DNA from: an uncultured Rhodocyclaceae bacterium
GTDB lineage: Bacteria > Pseudomonadota > Gammaproteobacteria > Burkholderiales > Rhodocyclaceae
NCBI GenBank assembly: GCA_934271525.1
Contig: CAKQRL010000001.1
Coordinates: 62,001-126,000 of the forward strand
Direction of reading: 5' to 3'
Length of the DNA stretch: 64,000 bases
Every line of letters begins with the position of its first letter. The stretch's first letter is position 1. A program made the position numbers and the translations under genes. Below the pieces are notes generated by a model. It did not search any database, had not been told where the DNA came from, and saw nothing but the letters and a program-made list of their open reading frames with translations. Positions 1 to 8,611 of the stretch are shown here, piece after piece.

Positions 1-409
1 CTTTCTTAACGGGATAACCGGCGGATGACCACGCATCAAAACCGCCTTCTAATTGATAAAGTTTTTGAAATTGTGCGGATTTTAACAACTTCAAGGCTTT
101 TTCCGTTCGCACGCCGGATGCGCAATAAGCGATGATGGGTGTTTCTTTAAAAGCATTCAATGATTCTATTGTTTTTTGAAAATTTTCTAATGCCAAATGC
201 CGTGCGCCGGGAATATGACCTTTGATGAATTCGTCTTTATTGCGAACGTCAATGAACAGCGCATTTTCGCGGTTCATTAAAAGCGTTGCTTCGGAGTTAT
301 TCACCGCTTCGCCTGTTTTTCCTTTAAAAGTTAAATACAAAAAAGCAAAAAGAGAACCAAGGCAAACAGCAATTAAAAACAAATGTTGTTGAATAAAATC
401 TATGGGCAT
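1..409 (-). CDS. Membrane-anchored rhodanese-like protein (partial, 3' end outside window)
   Basis: Reading the minus strand from an ATG at 409 gives 136 codons with no stop before the window edge, so the C-terminus is missing. Residues 8-24 are a hydrophobic N-terminal anchor. The rest is a single rhodanese domain with the sequence FIDVRNKDEF, a GHIPGA loop and the active-site loop YCASGVR, whose Cys would carry the persulfide. Size and architecture match the YibN type, which in other proteobacteria often precedes grxC and secB; those genes would lie to the left and cannot be seen. It follows the BAX-inhibitor-like gene on the same strand, but a palindromic repeat at 433-482 separates them. 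A sulfurtransferase role is inferred from the family. Confidence 0.85.
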   Translation of the reverse strand, partial: MPIDFIQQHLFLIAVCLGSLFAFLYLTFKGKTGEAVNNSEATLLMNRENALFIDVRNKDEFIKGHIPGARHLALENFQKTIESLNAFKETPIIAYCASGVRTEKALKLLKSAQFQKLYQLEGGFDAWSSAGYPVKK

Positions 410-432
410 TTTTTTTCTCAATCTTCAATATG

Positions 433-482
433 CCACGGTAAACCGATTATTTTTTTCAAAAAAAATCAACGTTTACCGTGGA
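433..482. repeat. ACCGTGGA repeat, tail-to-tail pair
   Basis: CCACGGTAAACC and GTTTACCGTGG arms flank a central T7-C-A8 tract, making a near-perfect hairpin followed by TTTTT on plus. It lies just downstream of the BAX-inhibitor-like gene. It is almost identical to the copy at 35372-35422, 35 kb away. Confidence 0.9.
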
Positions 483-502
483 TTTTTGCGTCTTTTTGGC
501 GT

Positions 503-1186
503 TTATTCACGCTCGCCCGCAAAAGCCATAATCAGTTGCAACAAACTCACAAACACGTTGTAAATATCCAAATAAACAGCCAAAGCCGCGGTGATGTAGT
601 TCGTTTCTCCGCCTTGCACAATGCGGTTGATGTCATACATGATGTAGGCGGAAAAAATAAATAGCGCCGCGCAAGAAATTGCCAACTGCAAAGCGGGCAT
701 TTGGAAGAAAAGATTCGCCAAACAAGCAATGAGAACAACCACCATTCCCACAAACAAAAAACGTCCCCACGATGAAAAATCGCGGGCAGGGTTGTTGCCA
801 ATTGCCGCCATCACAAAAAATATCACCGCCGTGCCGCCGCCAGCCATTGCAATCATTTCAACGCCGTTGGAAAAACCAAGCGCCACTTGCAGAATTTGCG
901 AGAGCATTAGCCCCATAAAAAAGGTAAAGCCCAACAACAAAGCAATGCCGATGGAACTGTTTTTGTTTTTTTCAATGCCATAAAAAAACGCAAAGGCAAT
1001 GCCCAAAAAAAGCACAGCACCCAAAATGGGTGAACCCGCCATAAAAGAGAATTGAAAGAAAATGCCAAGTGCCGCGCCGATAATTGTTGGAATCATTGAC
1101 AGCGCCAAAAGCAAATAGGTGTTGGTCAACACTTTGTGGCGCGCCAAAACGGCTGCGCCTGCGGTTTGAAGAAGTTGATCGTTCAC
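503..1186 (-). CDS. Bax inhibitor-1/YccA family membrane protein
   Basis: The 227-residue protein is almost entirely hydrophobic, with about seven predicted membrane segments starting near residue 24. Its general plan is that of the UPF0005/BI-1 family, including the late motif YDINRIVQGG and a C-terminal segment ending LLQLIMAFAGERE. Bacterial members are inner-membrane proteins, some interacting with the FtsH system; the substrate or channel activity here cannot be told from sequence. The ATG at 1186 is preceded by AAGGAATAAA, a fair ribosome site. It lies 38 bp after the phosphatase gene, suggesting cotranscription. Confidence 0.9.
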   Translation of the reverse strand: MNDQLLQTAGAAVLARHKVLTNTYLLLALSMIPTIIGAALGIFFQFSFMAGSPILGAVLFLGIAFAFFYGIEKNKNSSIGIALLLGFTFFMGLMLSQILQVALGFSNGVEMIAMAGGGTAVIFFVMAAIGNNPARDFSSWGRFLFVGMVVVLIACLANLFFQMPALQLAISCAALFIFSAYIMYDINRIVQGGETNYITAALAVYLDIYNVFVSLLQLIMAFAGERE

Positions 1187-1224
1187 GTTTTATTCCTTTA
1201 AGAATGATAAAAAAACAGTTGAAA

Positions 1225-1899
1225 CTAACACGATTTTGCGTCTTTCGTTGTGCCTTTTTGTTTCAAAATTTGACGCAGTTGGACAACCGAATCGCAAATT
1301 GCCACGGGATGCGCCGTTTTTAAAACGTCTTTGGTAAATGCGCCGTAAGTTACGGCAATAGCGGGAACTTTCGCCGTGTTTGCCATTAACAAATCGTGGA
1401 TGGAATCGCCAACCATCAAGGTGTTTTCAAACGAAAAACCCGTCTCAGTCATAATTTCTTCCAACATTTGCGGATTGGGTTTAGAAAGACAATCATCACC
1501 TGTGCGGGTTGTTGTAAAAAATTCGGCAGCGTTTGTGCGCGCCATTGCGCGCTCCAAACCAATTCGGCTTTTGCCTGTTGCCACTGCCAAGGTTTTGCCC
1601 ATTTCTTTTAATTCGGCAAGCATTTCCAAAACGCCCGGAAAAAATTCCAAATCGCCATCTTTTGCTAAATAATTTTGGCGGTAAGCATTGACCAAATCAG
1701 GGTAACGTTCGCGTTCCAACTCTGGCCAAACCAATTGAAAGGCTTCTATTAAACCAAGCCCGATGACGCTTCTGGCTTCCGCTTCGCTTGGATAGCGAAT
1801 GCCCAAATCCAAGGCGGATTGTTGAATGGCTTTGACAATTGCCGCCATTGAATCCATCAACGTGCCGTCCCAATCAAAAACGATTAAATCATAAGACAT
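1225..1899 (-). CDS. gph: HAD-superfamily phosphatase, phosphoglycolate phosphatase-like
   Basis: The 224-residue protein has the HAD signature DWDGTLMDS at residues 9-17, where the first Asp is the nucleophile. Motif II is VATGKS, and motif IV is MVGDSIHD. The helical cap between them fits the Gph/PGMB subfamily, which dephosphorylates small substrates such as 2-phosphoglycolate formed during DNA repair. The exact substrate is uncertain because several betaproteobacterial paralogues look alike. Its start overlaps the end of the truncated aldehyde-dehydrogenase-like gene by 16 bases, implying translational coupling. The last residues (TTKDAKSC) look like a run-on tail and are poorly typical of the family. 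Confidence 0.85.
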   Translation of the reverse strand: MSYDLIVFDWDGTLMDSMAAIVKAIQQSALDLGIRYPSEAEARSVIGLGLIEAFQLVWPELERERYPDLVNAYRQNYLAKDGDLEFFPGVLEMLAELKEMGKTLAVATGKSRIGLERAMARTNAAEFFTTTRTGDDCLSKPNPQMLEEIMTETGFSFENTLMVGDSIHDLLMANTAKVPAIAVTYGAFTKDVLKTAHPVAICDSVVQLRQILKQKGTTKDAKSC

Positions 1900-2558
1900 G
1901 GTTTTTCCATTTGTTGCTGAATTTTGTTTTTTAAGGCGGCATCGGCAATAACAAAAGCATCCATTTCCGTTTGCGCCAATCCCAAAATTGCCGAGTCGCC
2001 ACCTAATAAAATTTGCAAAACGTCTGGCGGAAAATTGACTGCAACACTCAATTCGGCAAACGCCAAAAAAGCGGCAGAAAATGGCGCGGCGGGTTTAATA
2101 ATTGCCACGTTGCCGTTTAAAACATAATCCGTTAAAAATTGCGCCAACTTGGCAAAGGGCGCTTTTTGCGCAGGCAAAAATGCCAAGATTTTGGGCGATT
2201 CTTCTTTTGATTCTTGTTTGGCATTTTTCAAAATTGCCACGGCGGTTTGTATATCATTTTGCGGGTTTTCAAAATCAGGCGGGAATAATCCTGCAAAATG
2301 TTCGGTTAAATTTTCCAAAGATTCGGCGAGTTTTTTTAAAAGCATTGGTCGGTTGTTAACATTTTGCCACACTTCACACGCCGATTTTGCCGCCAGCGCC
2401 AAAACCTGCGCTTCGTTTTCGGTGCATTGCGGCACGCGAAATGCTTTGTTGCTGCGGGTTTTTATAAAAACCCATTCTGCCGTTGGCACCAAAAACATTC
2501 TGCCGTGATGCCACAAAGGCAAAGCAAATGCTTCTTCGGTTGCCTTGTATTCCTTCAT
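1884..2558 (-). CDS. Truncated aldehyde dehydrogenase-like protein
   Basis: The protein is about 224 residues and matches only the N-terminal, NAD-binding half of an aldehyde dehydrogenase. It keeps the LxxLAExL helix, then GNVAIIKPA and PPDVLQILLGGDS, corresponding to the cofactor-binding strands. The chain stops before the region that would hold the catalytic Cys and Glu, so dehydrogenase activity is unlikely. The ATG at 2558 is chosen over an upstream ATG at 2636, because the extra 26 codons are low-complexity and read through a repeat half-site (2597-2630). It is followed by the phosphatase with a 16-base overlap. It could be a decayed gene, or a binding-only paralogue like the extra ALDH-like domain of long PutA proteins. 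Confidence 0.6.
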   Translation of the reverse strand: MKEYKATEEAFALPLWHHGRMFLVPTAEWVFIKTRSNKAFRVPQCTENEAQVLALAAKSACEVWQNVNNRPMLLKKLAESLENLTEHFAGLFPPDFENPQNDIQTAVAILKNAKQESKEESPKILAFLPAQKAPFAKLAQFLTDYVLNGNVAIIKPAAPFSAAFLAFAELSVAVNFPPDVLQILLGGDSAILGLAQTEMDAFVIADAALKNKIQQQMEKPCLMI

Positions 2559-2596
2559 TTTCTTTTTGCGCCAAAAAAAGCGAAAGTTTAGCGATT

Positions 2597-2630
2597 TTCC
2601 ACGGGAAACAAAAACTTTTTTTGAAAAAAC
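2597..2630. repeat. ACCGTGGA repeat, single degenerate unit
   Basis: TCCACGGG (one mismatch from TCCACGGT) followed by AAAC and a T7-G-A6 tract. The second arm is absent. It lies between the divergent ALDH-like gene and trxA, and its A/T end overlaps the likely trxA promoter. Confidence 0.7.
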
Positions 2631-2649
2631 ATTCAAATTTTGGTAGATT
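2621..2649 (+). promoter_or_regulatory. Candidate sigma-70 promoter for trxA-rho
   Basis: TTGAAA at 2621-2626 and TAGATT at 2644-2649 are separated by 17 bases, close to the sigma-70 consensus. Transcription would start near 2656 and give a leader of about 60 bases. This is read from the sequence only. Confidence 0.5.
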
Positions 2650-2717
2650 CTGCCCGCCTTTGAAAAGAAGAATAAGAAAATGCAAAGGTTTTTTTTCTCA
2701 ACAGAAAGGTTTTAACA

Positions 2718-3041
2718 ATGAGCGAGTTGATTCAACACGCAACGGATGCAGATTTTGACAACTGCATTCAATCGGAATTTCCCGTTTTGGTTGATTTTTG
2801 GGCGCCGTGGTGCGGCCCTTGCCGCGCGCTTAGTCCCATTTTGGAAGAAGTAGCGCAAGATTATGTTGGCAAATTAAATGTGGTAAAAATCAACATTGAT
2901 GAAAATCAAAAAACACCGCAACGCTTTAATGTGCGCGGTATTCCAACACTTTTGCTGTTTAAAAATGGCCAGCTGGAAGCCACCAAAGTCGGGCTACTTT
3001 CCAAATCACAATTGATTGCTTTTATTGACAGCACTTTGTAA
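2718..3041 (+). CDS. trxA: Thioredoxin 1
   Basis: The protein has 107 residues, the usual thioredoxin length. The redox active site WCGPC is at residues 31-35, the buried Asp is in VDFWAP, and the cis-proline loop is GIPT with Pro76. It is a cytoplasmic dithiol reductant for ribonucleotide reductase, methionine sulfoxide reductase and other targets. An additional Cys16 lies outside the active site. AAAGG about ten bases upstream of the ATG serves as ribosome site. The next gene, rho, begins two bases after the stop; trxA-rho is a common pair in Beta- and Gammaproteobacteria. Confidence 0.97.
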   Translation: MSELIQHATDADFDNCIQSEFPVLVDFWAPWCGPCRALSPILEEVAQDYVGKLNVVKINIDENQKTPQRFNVRGIPTLLLFKNGQLEATKVGLLSKSQLIAFIDSTL

Positions 3042-3043
3042 TT

Positions 3044-4303
3044 ATGCATTTATCTGAATTAAAAAATCTGCACGTCTCACGCTTATTGGAAATGGCAGGC
3101 GAATTGGCTATTGACAACGCCAACCGCATGCGCAAGCAAGAATTGGTTTATGCCATTTTGAAAGCCATCGCCAAAAATGGCGAACTCATCCACGGCGGTG
3201 GCACCTTGGAAGTGATGAACGATGGGCACGGATTTTTGCGCACGCCCGATACATCTTATTTGCCTAACACGGATGATATTTACGTTTCCCCTTCGCAAAT
3301 TCGCCGTTTTAATTTAAGAACAGGCGATAGTCTGGAAGGCGAAATTCGTATGCCGCGCGAAGGCGAGCGTTTTGTGGCGTTGATGAAATTGGATTCCATC
3401 AATGGTTTTGCCCCGGATGTCAATAAACATAAAATTATGTTTGAAAACTTAACGCCCTTGCATCCCACGCGGCATTTGAAATTGGAGCGCGATACCAAAT
3501 CGGATGAAAACATCACCAGCCGCGTGATTGATATGATTGCGCCCATTGGTGCTGGTCAACGCGGTTTGATTGTTTCCCCGCCCAAATCGGGCAAAACCGT
3601 GATGTTGCAAAACATTGCGCACGCCATTACCGCTAATCATCCCGAAGTGGTTTTAATTGTTTTGTTAATTGACGAGCGCCCAGAAGAAGTAACCGAAATG
3701 ACGCGCAATGTTAAAGGTGAAGTGGTTGCTTCCACCTTTGATGAACCCGCTACACGCCACGTGGCTGTGGCGGAAATGGTGATTGAAAAAGCCAAGCGTT
3801 TGGTGGAACACAAAAAAGACGTGGTGATTTTGCTGGATTCAATCACGCGTTTGGCGCGTGCTTACAACACCGTGCAGCCGGCAAGCGGCAAGGTTTTAAC
3901 GGGCGGTGTGGATGCCAACGCCTTGCAAAAACCCAAACGTTTTTTTGGCGCGGCACGCAACATTGAAGAAGGCGGCTCGCTGACCATTTTGGCAACGGCT
4001 TTAATTGATACCGGTTCCAGAATGGACGATGTGATTTACGAAGAATTCAAAGGCACGGGCAATTCTGAAATTCATTTGGATCGTCGAATGGCTGAAAAAC
4101 GGCTTTACCCAGCCATTAACGTTAATCACTCTGGCACGCGGCGCGAAGAATTGCTTTTAAAACCCGATGTGTTGCAAAAAATGTGGGTGTTGCGCAAATT
4201 GTGTTACCCAATGGACGATTTGGAAGCGATGGAATTTTTGCTTGATAAACTGCGCCAAACCAAAAACAACGCCGAATTTTTTGATGCCATGCGGCGCGGG
4301 TAA
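3044..4303 (+). CDS. rho: Transcription termination factor Rho
   Basis: The 419-residue protein matches the standard Rho length. It begins with the N-terminal helix bundle ([18 protein letters not shown]), continues with the cold-shock-like primary RNA-binding domain including GHGFLR at about 61-66, then the RecA-like ATPase core. Walker A is SPPKSGKT near 178-185 and Walker B is VVILLDS near 260; the Q-loop and R-loop regions are also recognisable. The hexamer terminates untranslated transcripts by ATP-driven RNA translocation. Because Rho is intact, the palindromic repeats around the window need not be the only terminators. Confidence 0.98.
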   Translation: MHLSELKNLHVSRLLEMAGELAIDNANRMRKQELVYAILKAIAKNGELIHGGGTLEVMNDGHGFLRTPDTSYLPNTDDIYVSPSQIRRFNLRTGDSLEGEIRMPREGERFVALMKLDSINGFAPDVNKHKIMFENLTPLHPTRHLKLERDTKSDENITSRVIDMIAPIGAGQRGLIVSPPKSGKTVMLQNIAHAITANHPEVVLIVLLIDERPEEVTEMTRNVKGEVVASTFDEPATRHVAVAEMVIEKAKRLVEHKKDVVILLDSITRLARAYNTVQPASGKVLTGGVDANALQKPKRFFGAARNIEEGGSLTILATALIDTGSRMDDVIYEEFKGTGNSEIHLDRRMAEKRLYPAINVNHSGTRREELLLKPDVLQKMWVLRKLCYPMDDLEAMEFLLDKLRQTKNNAEFFDAMRRG

Positions 4304-4316
4304 AAATCAAAAAAAA

Positions 4317-4366
4317 TCCACGGTAAACCAACAATTTTTTTGAAATTTTTTTTGGTTTACCGTGGA
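4317..4366. repeat. ACCGTGGA repeat, tail-to-tail pair between convergent rho and prfC
   Basis: TCCACGGTAAACC and GGTTTACCGTGGA arms flank an A/T-rich centre. It sits between the convergent 3' ends of rho and prfC, where it could terminate transcription from both sides. Confidence 0.9.
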
Positions 4367-4387
4367 AAATTTTGAAAATTGTCAAAA

Positions 4388-5959
4388 TTAAAGCATTTCG
4401 CGCGTTTCCAAAAATTGTAATTTGGGGAATTTTTCTATCATCATATTGAGATAAACCTTGTTGGGCGCAAGGTAGACCAAAAAATCCGCATTGTCTTTTG
4501 CCAACTGGGCGCTGTAACGGTTTTGTAAAGCGTCTAATTCCGTGGCATCGCCCATCACCCAACGCGCCAGCTGTGCGGCGTAATTTTCAAAAAACAAATC
4601 CACGCCGTATTCGTATTTTAAGCGGTGCGCCACCACGTCAAATTGCAACTGCCCCAAAGCGCCAATAATGTAATCGTTGGAGGAAAGCGGGCGAAAAAGT
4701 TGCGCTGCGCCTTCATCGGATAATTGTTGTAAACCTTTTTGTAATTGTTTGATTTTTAACGGATTTTTGATTTGTGCGCGTTTGAAAATCTCGGGCGCAA
4801 AATAGGGAATGCCGATAAATTCTAGGTTTTCTGATTCGGTAAAAGTCTCGCCCAAGCGAATGCTACCGTGGTTTGGAATGCCCAAAATATCGCCCGGAAA
4901 GGCTTCATCTGTTGTTTTGCGGTCTTGCGCCATAAAGGTGAGCGCGTTATTCACCGCCAAAATTTTGCCACTTGCCACTTGTTTTAACTTCATCCCGCGC
5001 TGAAAATGCCCGGAGCAAACGCGCAAAAACGCCATGCGGTCGCGGTGTTTTGGGTCCATATTCGCTTGAATTTTAAAAACAAAACCTGAAAACTCTGCTT
5101 CTTCGGGCAAAACTTCGCGGGTTTTGGTGGCGCGCGCTTGCGGCGCGGGCGCGTAATCAATTAAAGCATCCAATAAATCTTTCACGCCAAAATTATTCAC
5201 TGCCGAGCCAAAAAACACGGGCGTTTGCGCACCTTGTAAATAATTTTCTAAATTAAAAGATTCGCCGGCGCCTTTTAATAATTCAATTTCTGATACAAAG
5301 TTTTCATAATCAGCGCCGAGCAGGTTTTTAAATTCGGCACTTTGAATGCCTTGGATGTTTTTTTCTTCTTCGTTTTCTTTTGAAAATAGTTTGGCGCAAT
5401 CATTGGCAATATCATAAACGCCTTTAAAATTTTTCCCCATTCCAATGGGCCAAGTCATCGGGGCGCAGGCAATTTTTAATACCGATTCAATTTCATCCAT
5501 CAATGCTACGGGCGATTTGCCTTCGCGGTCTAATTTGTTGATGAACGTCAAAATGGGCGTGGCGCGCAAACGGCAAACGTTTAAAAGTTTGATGGTTTGC
5601 GCTTCCACGCCGTTGACCGAATCAATAACCATCACCGCCGAATCAACGGCGGTAAGCGTTCGGTAAGTATCTTCTGAAAAATCTTCATGCCCGGGCGTAT
5701 CCAACAAATTCACAATGTGTTGGCGGTAAGGAAATTGCATCACCGAGGAAGTAACCGAAATGCCGCGCTCCTTTTCCATTGCCATCCAGTCGGATGTGGC
5801 AAAGCGGCGGGCTTTGCGGGCACGCACTTCGCCTGCCACTTGAATGGCGCCACCAAACCACAACAATTTTTCCGTTAAAGTGGTTTTGCCCGCATCGGGG
5901 TGAGAAATAATTGCAAAAGTGCGGCGGGGTTCAGCGGGATTCATGGTCGTTTTTTTCAA
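4388..5959 (-). CDS. prfC: Peptide chain release factor 3
   Basis: The 523-residue translational GTPase carries the G1 motif SHPDAGKTT near 19-27, G3 DTPGHEDF at 87-94 and G4 NKLD at 141-144. The domain order (G, beta-barrel, C-terminal alpha/beta) and the length match RF3, which removes RF1 or RF2 from the ribosome after peptide release. The GTP-binding domain keeps the RF3-like stretch MEKERGISVTSSVMQFPY. It stands between two repeat elements and probably forms its own transcription unit. Nothing unusual is seen in its catalytic residues. Confidence 0.97.
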   Translation of the reverse strand: MKKTTMNPAEPRRTFAIISHPDAGKTTLTEKLLWFGGAIQVAGEVRARKARRFATSDWMAMEKERGISVTSSVMQFPYRQHIVNLLDTPGHEDFSEDTYRTLTAVDSAVMVIDSVNGVEAQTIKLLNVCRLRATPILTFINKLDREGKSPVALMDEIESVLKIACAPMTWPIGMGKNFKGVYDIANDCAKLFSKENEEEKNIQGIQSAEFKNLLGADYENFVSEIELLKGAGESFNLENYLQGAQTPVFFGSAVNNFGVKDLLDALIDYAPAPQARATKTREVLPEEAEFSGFVFKIQANMDPKHRDRMAFLRVCSGHFQRGMKLKQVASGKILAVNNALTFMAQDRKTTDEAFPGDILGIPNHGSIRLGETFTESENLEFIGIPYFAPEIFKRAQIKNPLKIKQLQKGLQQLSDEGAAQLFRPLSSNDYIIGALGQLQFDVVAHRLKYEYGVDLFFENYAAQLARWVMGDATELDALQNRYSAQLAKDNADFLVYLAPNKVYLNMMIEKFPKLQFLETREML

Positions 5960-6016
5960 AAAAATAAGCGGTTTACCGTGGAAAAACGTTTTTCCACGGT
6001 AAACCGCAAAAAAGTT
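5951..6016. repeat. ACCGTGGA repeat, head-to-head pair
   Basis: The two cores (5975-5982 and 5993-6000) face each other. Positions 5968-6007 form a perfect 40-base palindrome and A/T tracts lie on both outer sides. It is placed between the stop of the AsmA-like gene and the start of prfC, and can form a strong terminator-like hairpin. Confidence 0.92.
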
Positions 6017-7912
6017 TTAATGCGAACGGTCTTGCAACAACACCGCTTGAATTTGTGGGATTTTGCCAGAGAGTTGGATTTTTAATTCGCGGCGCATGAC
6101 TTGCGAATTGATATCGGTAATCCACATGCCTTGCACGTTCATATCGGGCGAAATGGTGAAGTCGGAATTGACCACCAGTTGGCTTGATGCCAAATTGATG
6201 ATTCGTGCCGACAATGCCTTGTTTTTCCACTCGCCCCGCGTTTGCATTTTGGCAAAACGAATTGGCGTGTTCAACGCCACTTGGTTGTTGCGCAACAAAT
6301 CGGGCAAGTTGGGGCTAACAAACTGGCCGTTGTAAATAATCAAATTAAAATTAATCGCCAACTCGCGCCACATGTCATTCCACGTTTTGGCGGGCACGCC
6401 TTTGCCCGATTCAAACTTCACCTTGCCGGAAATGCTGCCTTCAATAGGCAAACCCGGCGCAAAAGTTCTACCGATGCGCCGCAAAGCCATCACCGAAATA
6501 TCGCCTGCGCCATCCAGCGTCCAGCCTTTTTTCCAGTTGATTTTTAAATGCCCATCCAAACGCCCTTCAAAAACGCCCGCGTCTGTTTTGGGCAAATCCA
6601 AACCGTTTTTGGTTAAAACACCGCGCGCTGAAACGCCAATAAAGGGAATTTTTGGCCCCAAAGGTTTCCAGTCAAGCGCTTGAAAATCCACATTCAACTT
6701 GCCTTTGTGGTTGGTGGGCATCAAGCGCATTTCCCAGCCTGTTTCCGCATTAAAAACGCGCCATTCTTTTAATTCGCCATCATCCGAGAATTGAATTTCC
6801 GCATTGGCAAAAGTATAAGCACCGTGCGGGGTTTGTAAGGTCACGTTATTCAACTGCCACACATTAAAAGGCGTGCGGTGGTCGGCAGTGGGCAATTTCC
6901 AAGAGTCGGTGAAACGCAATAAATCGGCAACTTCCAACTGCACGCCGTTTAATTTTAAGGTGGTATCTGCTCCCCATTGTGCGCCGTTCATCCACGCTTT
7001 AATCAGCGATGAAAAATCCACTTGCGCTTCTGATACTTCAAAGGATTTGCCTTCTTCCACATCGTGTATGCCTTGAATGCGCAAAAAAGGCGATTCTCCC
7101 CATTCCATGGATATATTGCGGATTTGCACATCGCGCTCCAAAACAAGCGAAAGTTGGGTTGCGAATTGGTCGCGCAACATATTGTAAGGAAAGAAAAGAA
7201 TGGCCAAAATCGCCAAAACCACCAGCACCGCAAAGGTTTTGAGCGAGCGAATCAAAATGGTTACCGACAGCGGCCGTGCTTGGCGTTCCGCCTCGCGCCG
7301 AGCGGCATTTTTAAAAGCGGCACGGCGAGCTTGAAAAATTGCTTCCTGCGCTTTTAATTCGGCTTCAATTTCTTCGGGCGTGCGTGTGTCAACAGGCACA
7401 GGCGGCGGGGGCGGCAAATCTTCTTTTTTCTTTTTTTTCTTTTTCTTTTTTTTCGGCGCATAAGGGTCTACAAAACCTTCGCCTGCTTGCGTTGGCGTGC
7501 CTGCTTCTGCCATCAGTTTGGCAAGCAATTCATTGGATTTTGCATCTGCACCATTGGCAGCGCTCGGGTTTGAAGGAATAGCGGCATCGTCATCAGCGGA
7601 TTCGGTAGAATCAGATTCAGCAGAATCGGAATCGGTGGAATCAGAATCAGCAGTTTCATTAGAATTGGCGGGTCCTAGCGCATCCATTGTCAAGGTGGAG
7701 GCGGGCGCCAAATAAATAAAACCCTGCAACTCCAACTCAATTAAGGCACGTTTTACCTCTTCGGTTTGACCCAATTTTTTGAAAATAGCGGCCTCGGTTT
7801 GTATGCCATCCACTTGCATCAAAACCATGCGCATTGCACGGTTTTCAATCAATTCCAAGTTTTGGCAGGCGGTGTTGCCGTCTGGTGTGCGGCGAAAAAT
7901 TCTTTCACTCAT
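6017..7912 (-). CDS. AsmA-like membrane protein with N-terminal winged-helix-like and low-complexity segments
   Basis: The protein has 631 residues. Residues 1-70 look like a small helical or winged-helix domain (ELIENRAMRMVLMQVDG, then EEVKRALIELELQGFIYL). Residues 85-125 are Ser/Asp/Glu-rich, and about 155-165 is a run of ten lysines followed by a proline run. A single membrane helix follows near 225-245 (TFAVLVVLAILAILFFPY). The remaining 380 residues resemble AsmA-family periplasmic repeats, including the lead-in VQIRNISMEWGESPFLRIQGI. AsmA-like proteins act in lipid traffic to the outer membrane. The cytoplasmic head joined to such a domain is unusual, and its role is unknown. The charged tracts are coded by imperfect short repeats that could slip. 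Confidence 0.65.
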   Translation of the reverse strand: MSERIFRRTPDGNTACQNLELIENRAMRMVLMQVDGIQTEAAIFKKLGQTEEVKRALIELELQGFIYLAPASTLTMDALGPANSNETADSDSTDSDSAESDSTESADDDAAIPSNPSAANGADAKSNELLAKLMAEAGTPTQAGEGFVDPYAPKKKKKKKKKKEDLPPPPPVPVDTRTPEEIEAELKAQEAIFQARRAAFKNAARREAERQARPLSVTILIRSLKTFAVLVVLAILAILFFPYNMLRDQFATQLSLVLERDVQIRNISMEWGESPFLRIQGIHDVEEGKSFEVSEAQVDFSSLIKAWMNGAQWGADTTLKLNGVQLEVADLLRFTDSWKLPTADHRTPFNVWQLNNVTLQTPHGAYTFANAEIQFSDDGELKEWRVFNAETGWEMRLMPTNHKGKLNVDFQALDWKPLGPKIPFIGVSARGVLTKNGLDLPKTDAGVFEGRLDGHLKINWKKGWTLDGAGDISVMALRRIGRTFAPGLPIEGSISGKVKFESGKGVPAKTWNDMWRELAINFNLIIYNGQFVSPNLPDLLRNNQVALNTPIRFAKMQTRGEWKNKALSARIINLASSQLVVNSDFTISPDMNVQGMWITDINSQVMRRELKIQLSGKIPQIQAVLLQDRSH

Positions 7913-7972
7913 AATTATTATGGTCTTGCAAAACTACAAATTTTGCATTATGCCCTAAAACATTAAAAGATT

Positions 7973-8611
7973 TTAAAAATTTTGGGCAGCAACATATTCC
8001 AACAAGGGTCGCTCTTTTTTTGCCACTTGCACACGCAAGGCTTTTTCAGGATAAAACAAAACAATGCGCTCATCTTTTTCTTCTCTTAAATTCGCTTTGC
8101 CAAAGCGTTGCACAATGTCTTCTTCCGTTAAGCGCACGTTAGGAATCACAGAAACAGCGGCAATTTTGCGGTTTAACGCAGCGGTTTTATCGGTTTGGGC
8201 AAGTGCAATTTTTCGTGCGCCGCTTTTTAACACTTCGCTTTTTGGTGCGCGTTGCACCATTTGTTCCAATTCCAAAGGCGATGCCGCCAAGCTCAACACA
8301 ACCTTGGCTTCTACAAAACCGAGTGATAATTTGTTGTAAAACACTTCCAATTGCGCATCGGCGTTTTCCTTTTGCGGCGTGGTGATGATGGCGATATCAA
8401 AATCATCGCCCCAACGCTCTTGCCAATGAAACAACGCCGCATCGCCCAAAACAATGCCAAAGGCTTTTGTTTTGCCGTTTTGGATTGTTACATTCCACGG
8501 AAAAAACGGATTGGGCGGCGCTTTGGGCTCGGTTAAACCCAAAAAAGGAAATGCAAAAGGCAAAAGTAAAAAAACAATAAGCAACAATGTGCCGATAAAA
8601 AATTTTTTCAT
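7973..8611 (-). CDS. Hypothetical membrane-anchored protein
   Basis: The 212-residue protein is not recognised. Residues 4-22 form a hydrophobic N-terminal anchor (LIVFLLLPFAFPFLGL follows MKKFFIGT), then the chain is soluble and presumably periplasmic. A segment near 165-200 with VIPNVRLTEEDIVQRFGKA resembles short outer-membrane-biogenesis lipoprotein motifs, but this is weak. Its ATG overlaps the stop codon of hpnC (ATGA), so it is translationally coupled to a hopanoid-type enzyme. A role in envelope or isoprenoid metabolism is only inferred from this context. Confidence 0.6.
   Translation of the reverse strand: MKKFFIGTLLLIVFLLLPFAFPFLGLTEPKAPPNPFFPWNVTIQNGKTKAFGIVLGDAALFHWQERWGDDFDIAIITTPQKENADAQLEVFYNKLSLGFVEAKVVLSLAASPLELEQMVQRAPKSEVLKSGARKIALAQTDKTAALNRKIAAVSVIPNVRLTEEDIVQRFGKANLREEKDERIVLFYPEKALRVQVAKKERPLLEYVAAQNF

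Noticed and set aside
7427..7456. T-rich tract coding the ten lysines as a phase-variation site
   Set aside because: The tract is interrupted by C residues, and mixed AAG/AAA codons make single-base slippage less likely than in the G10 tract.
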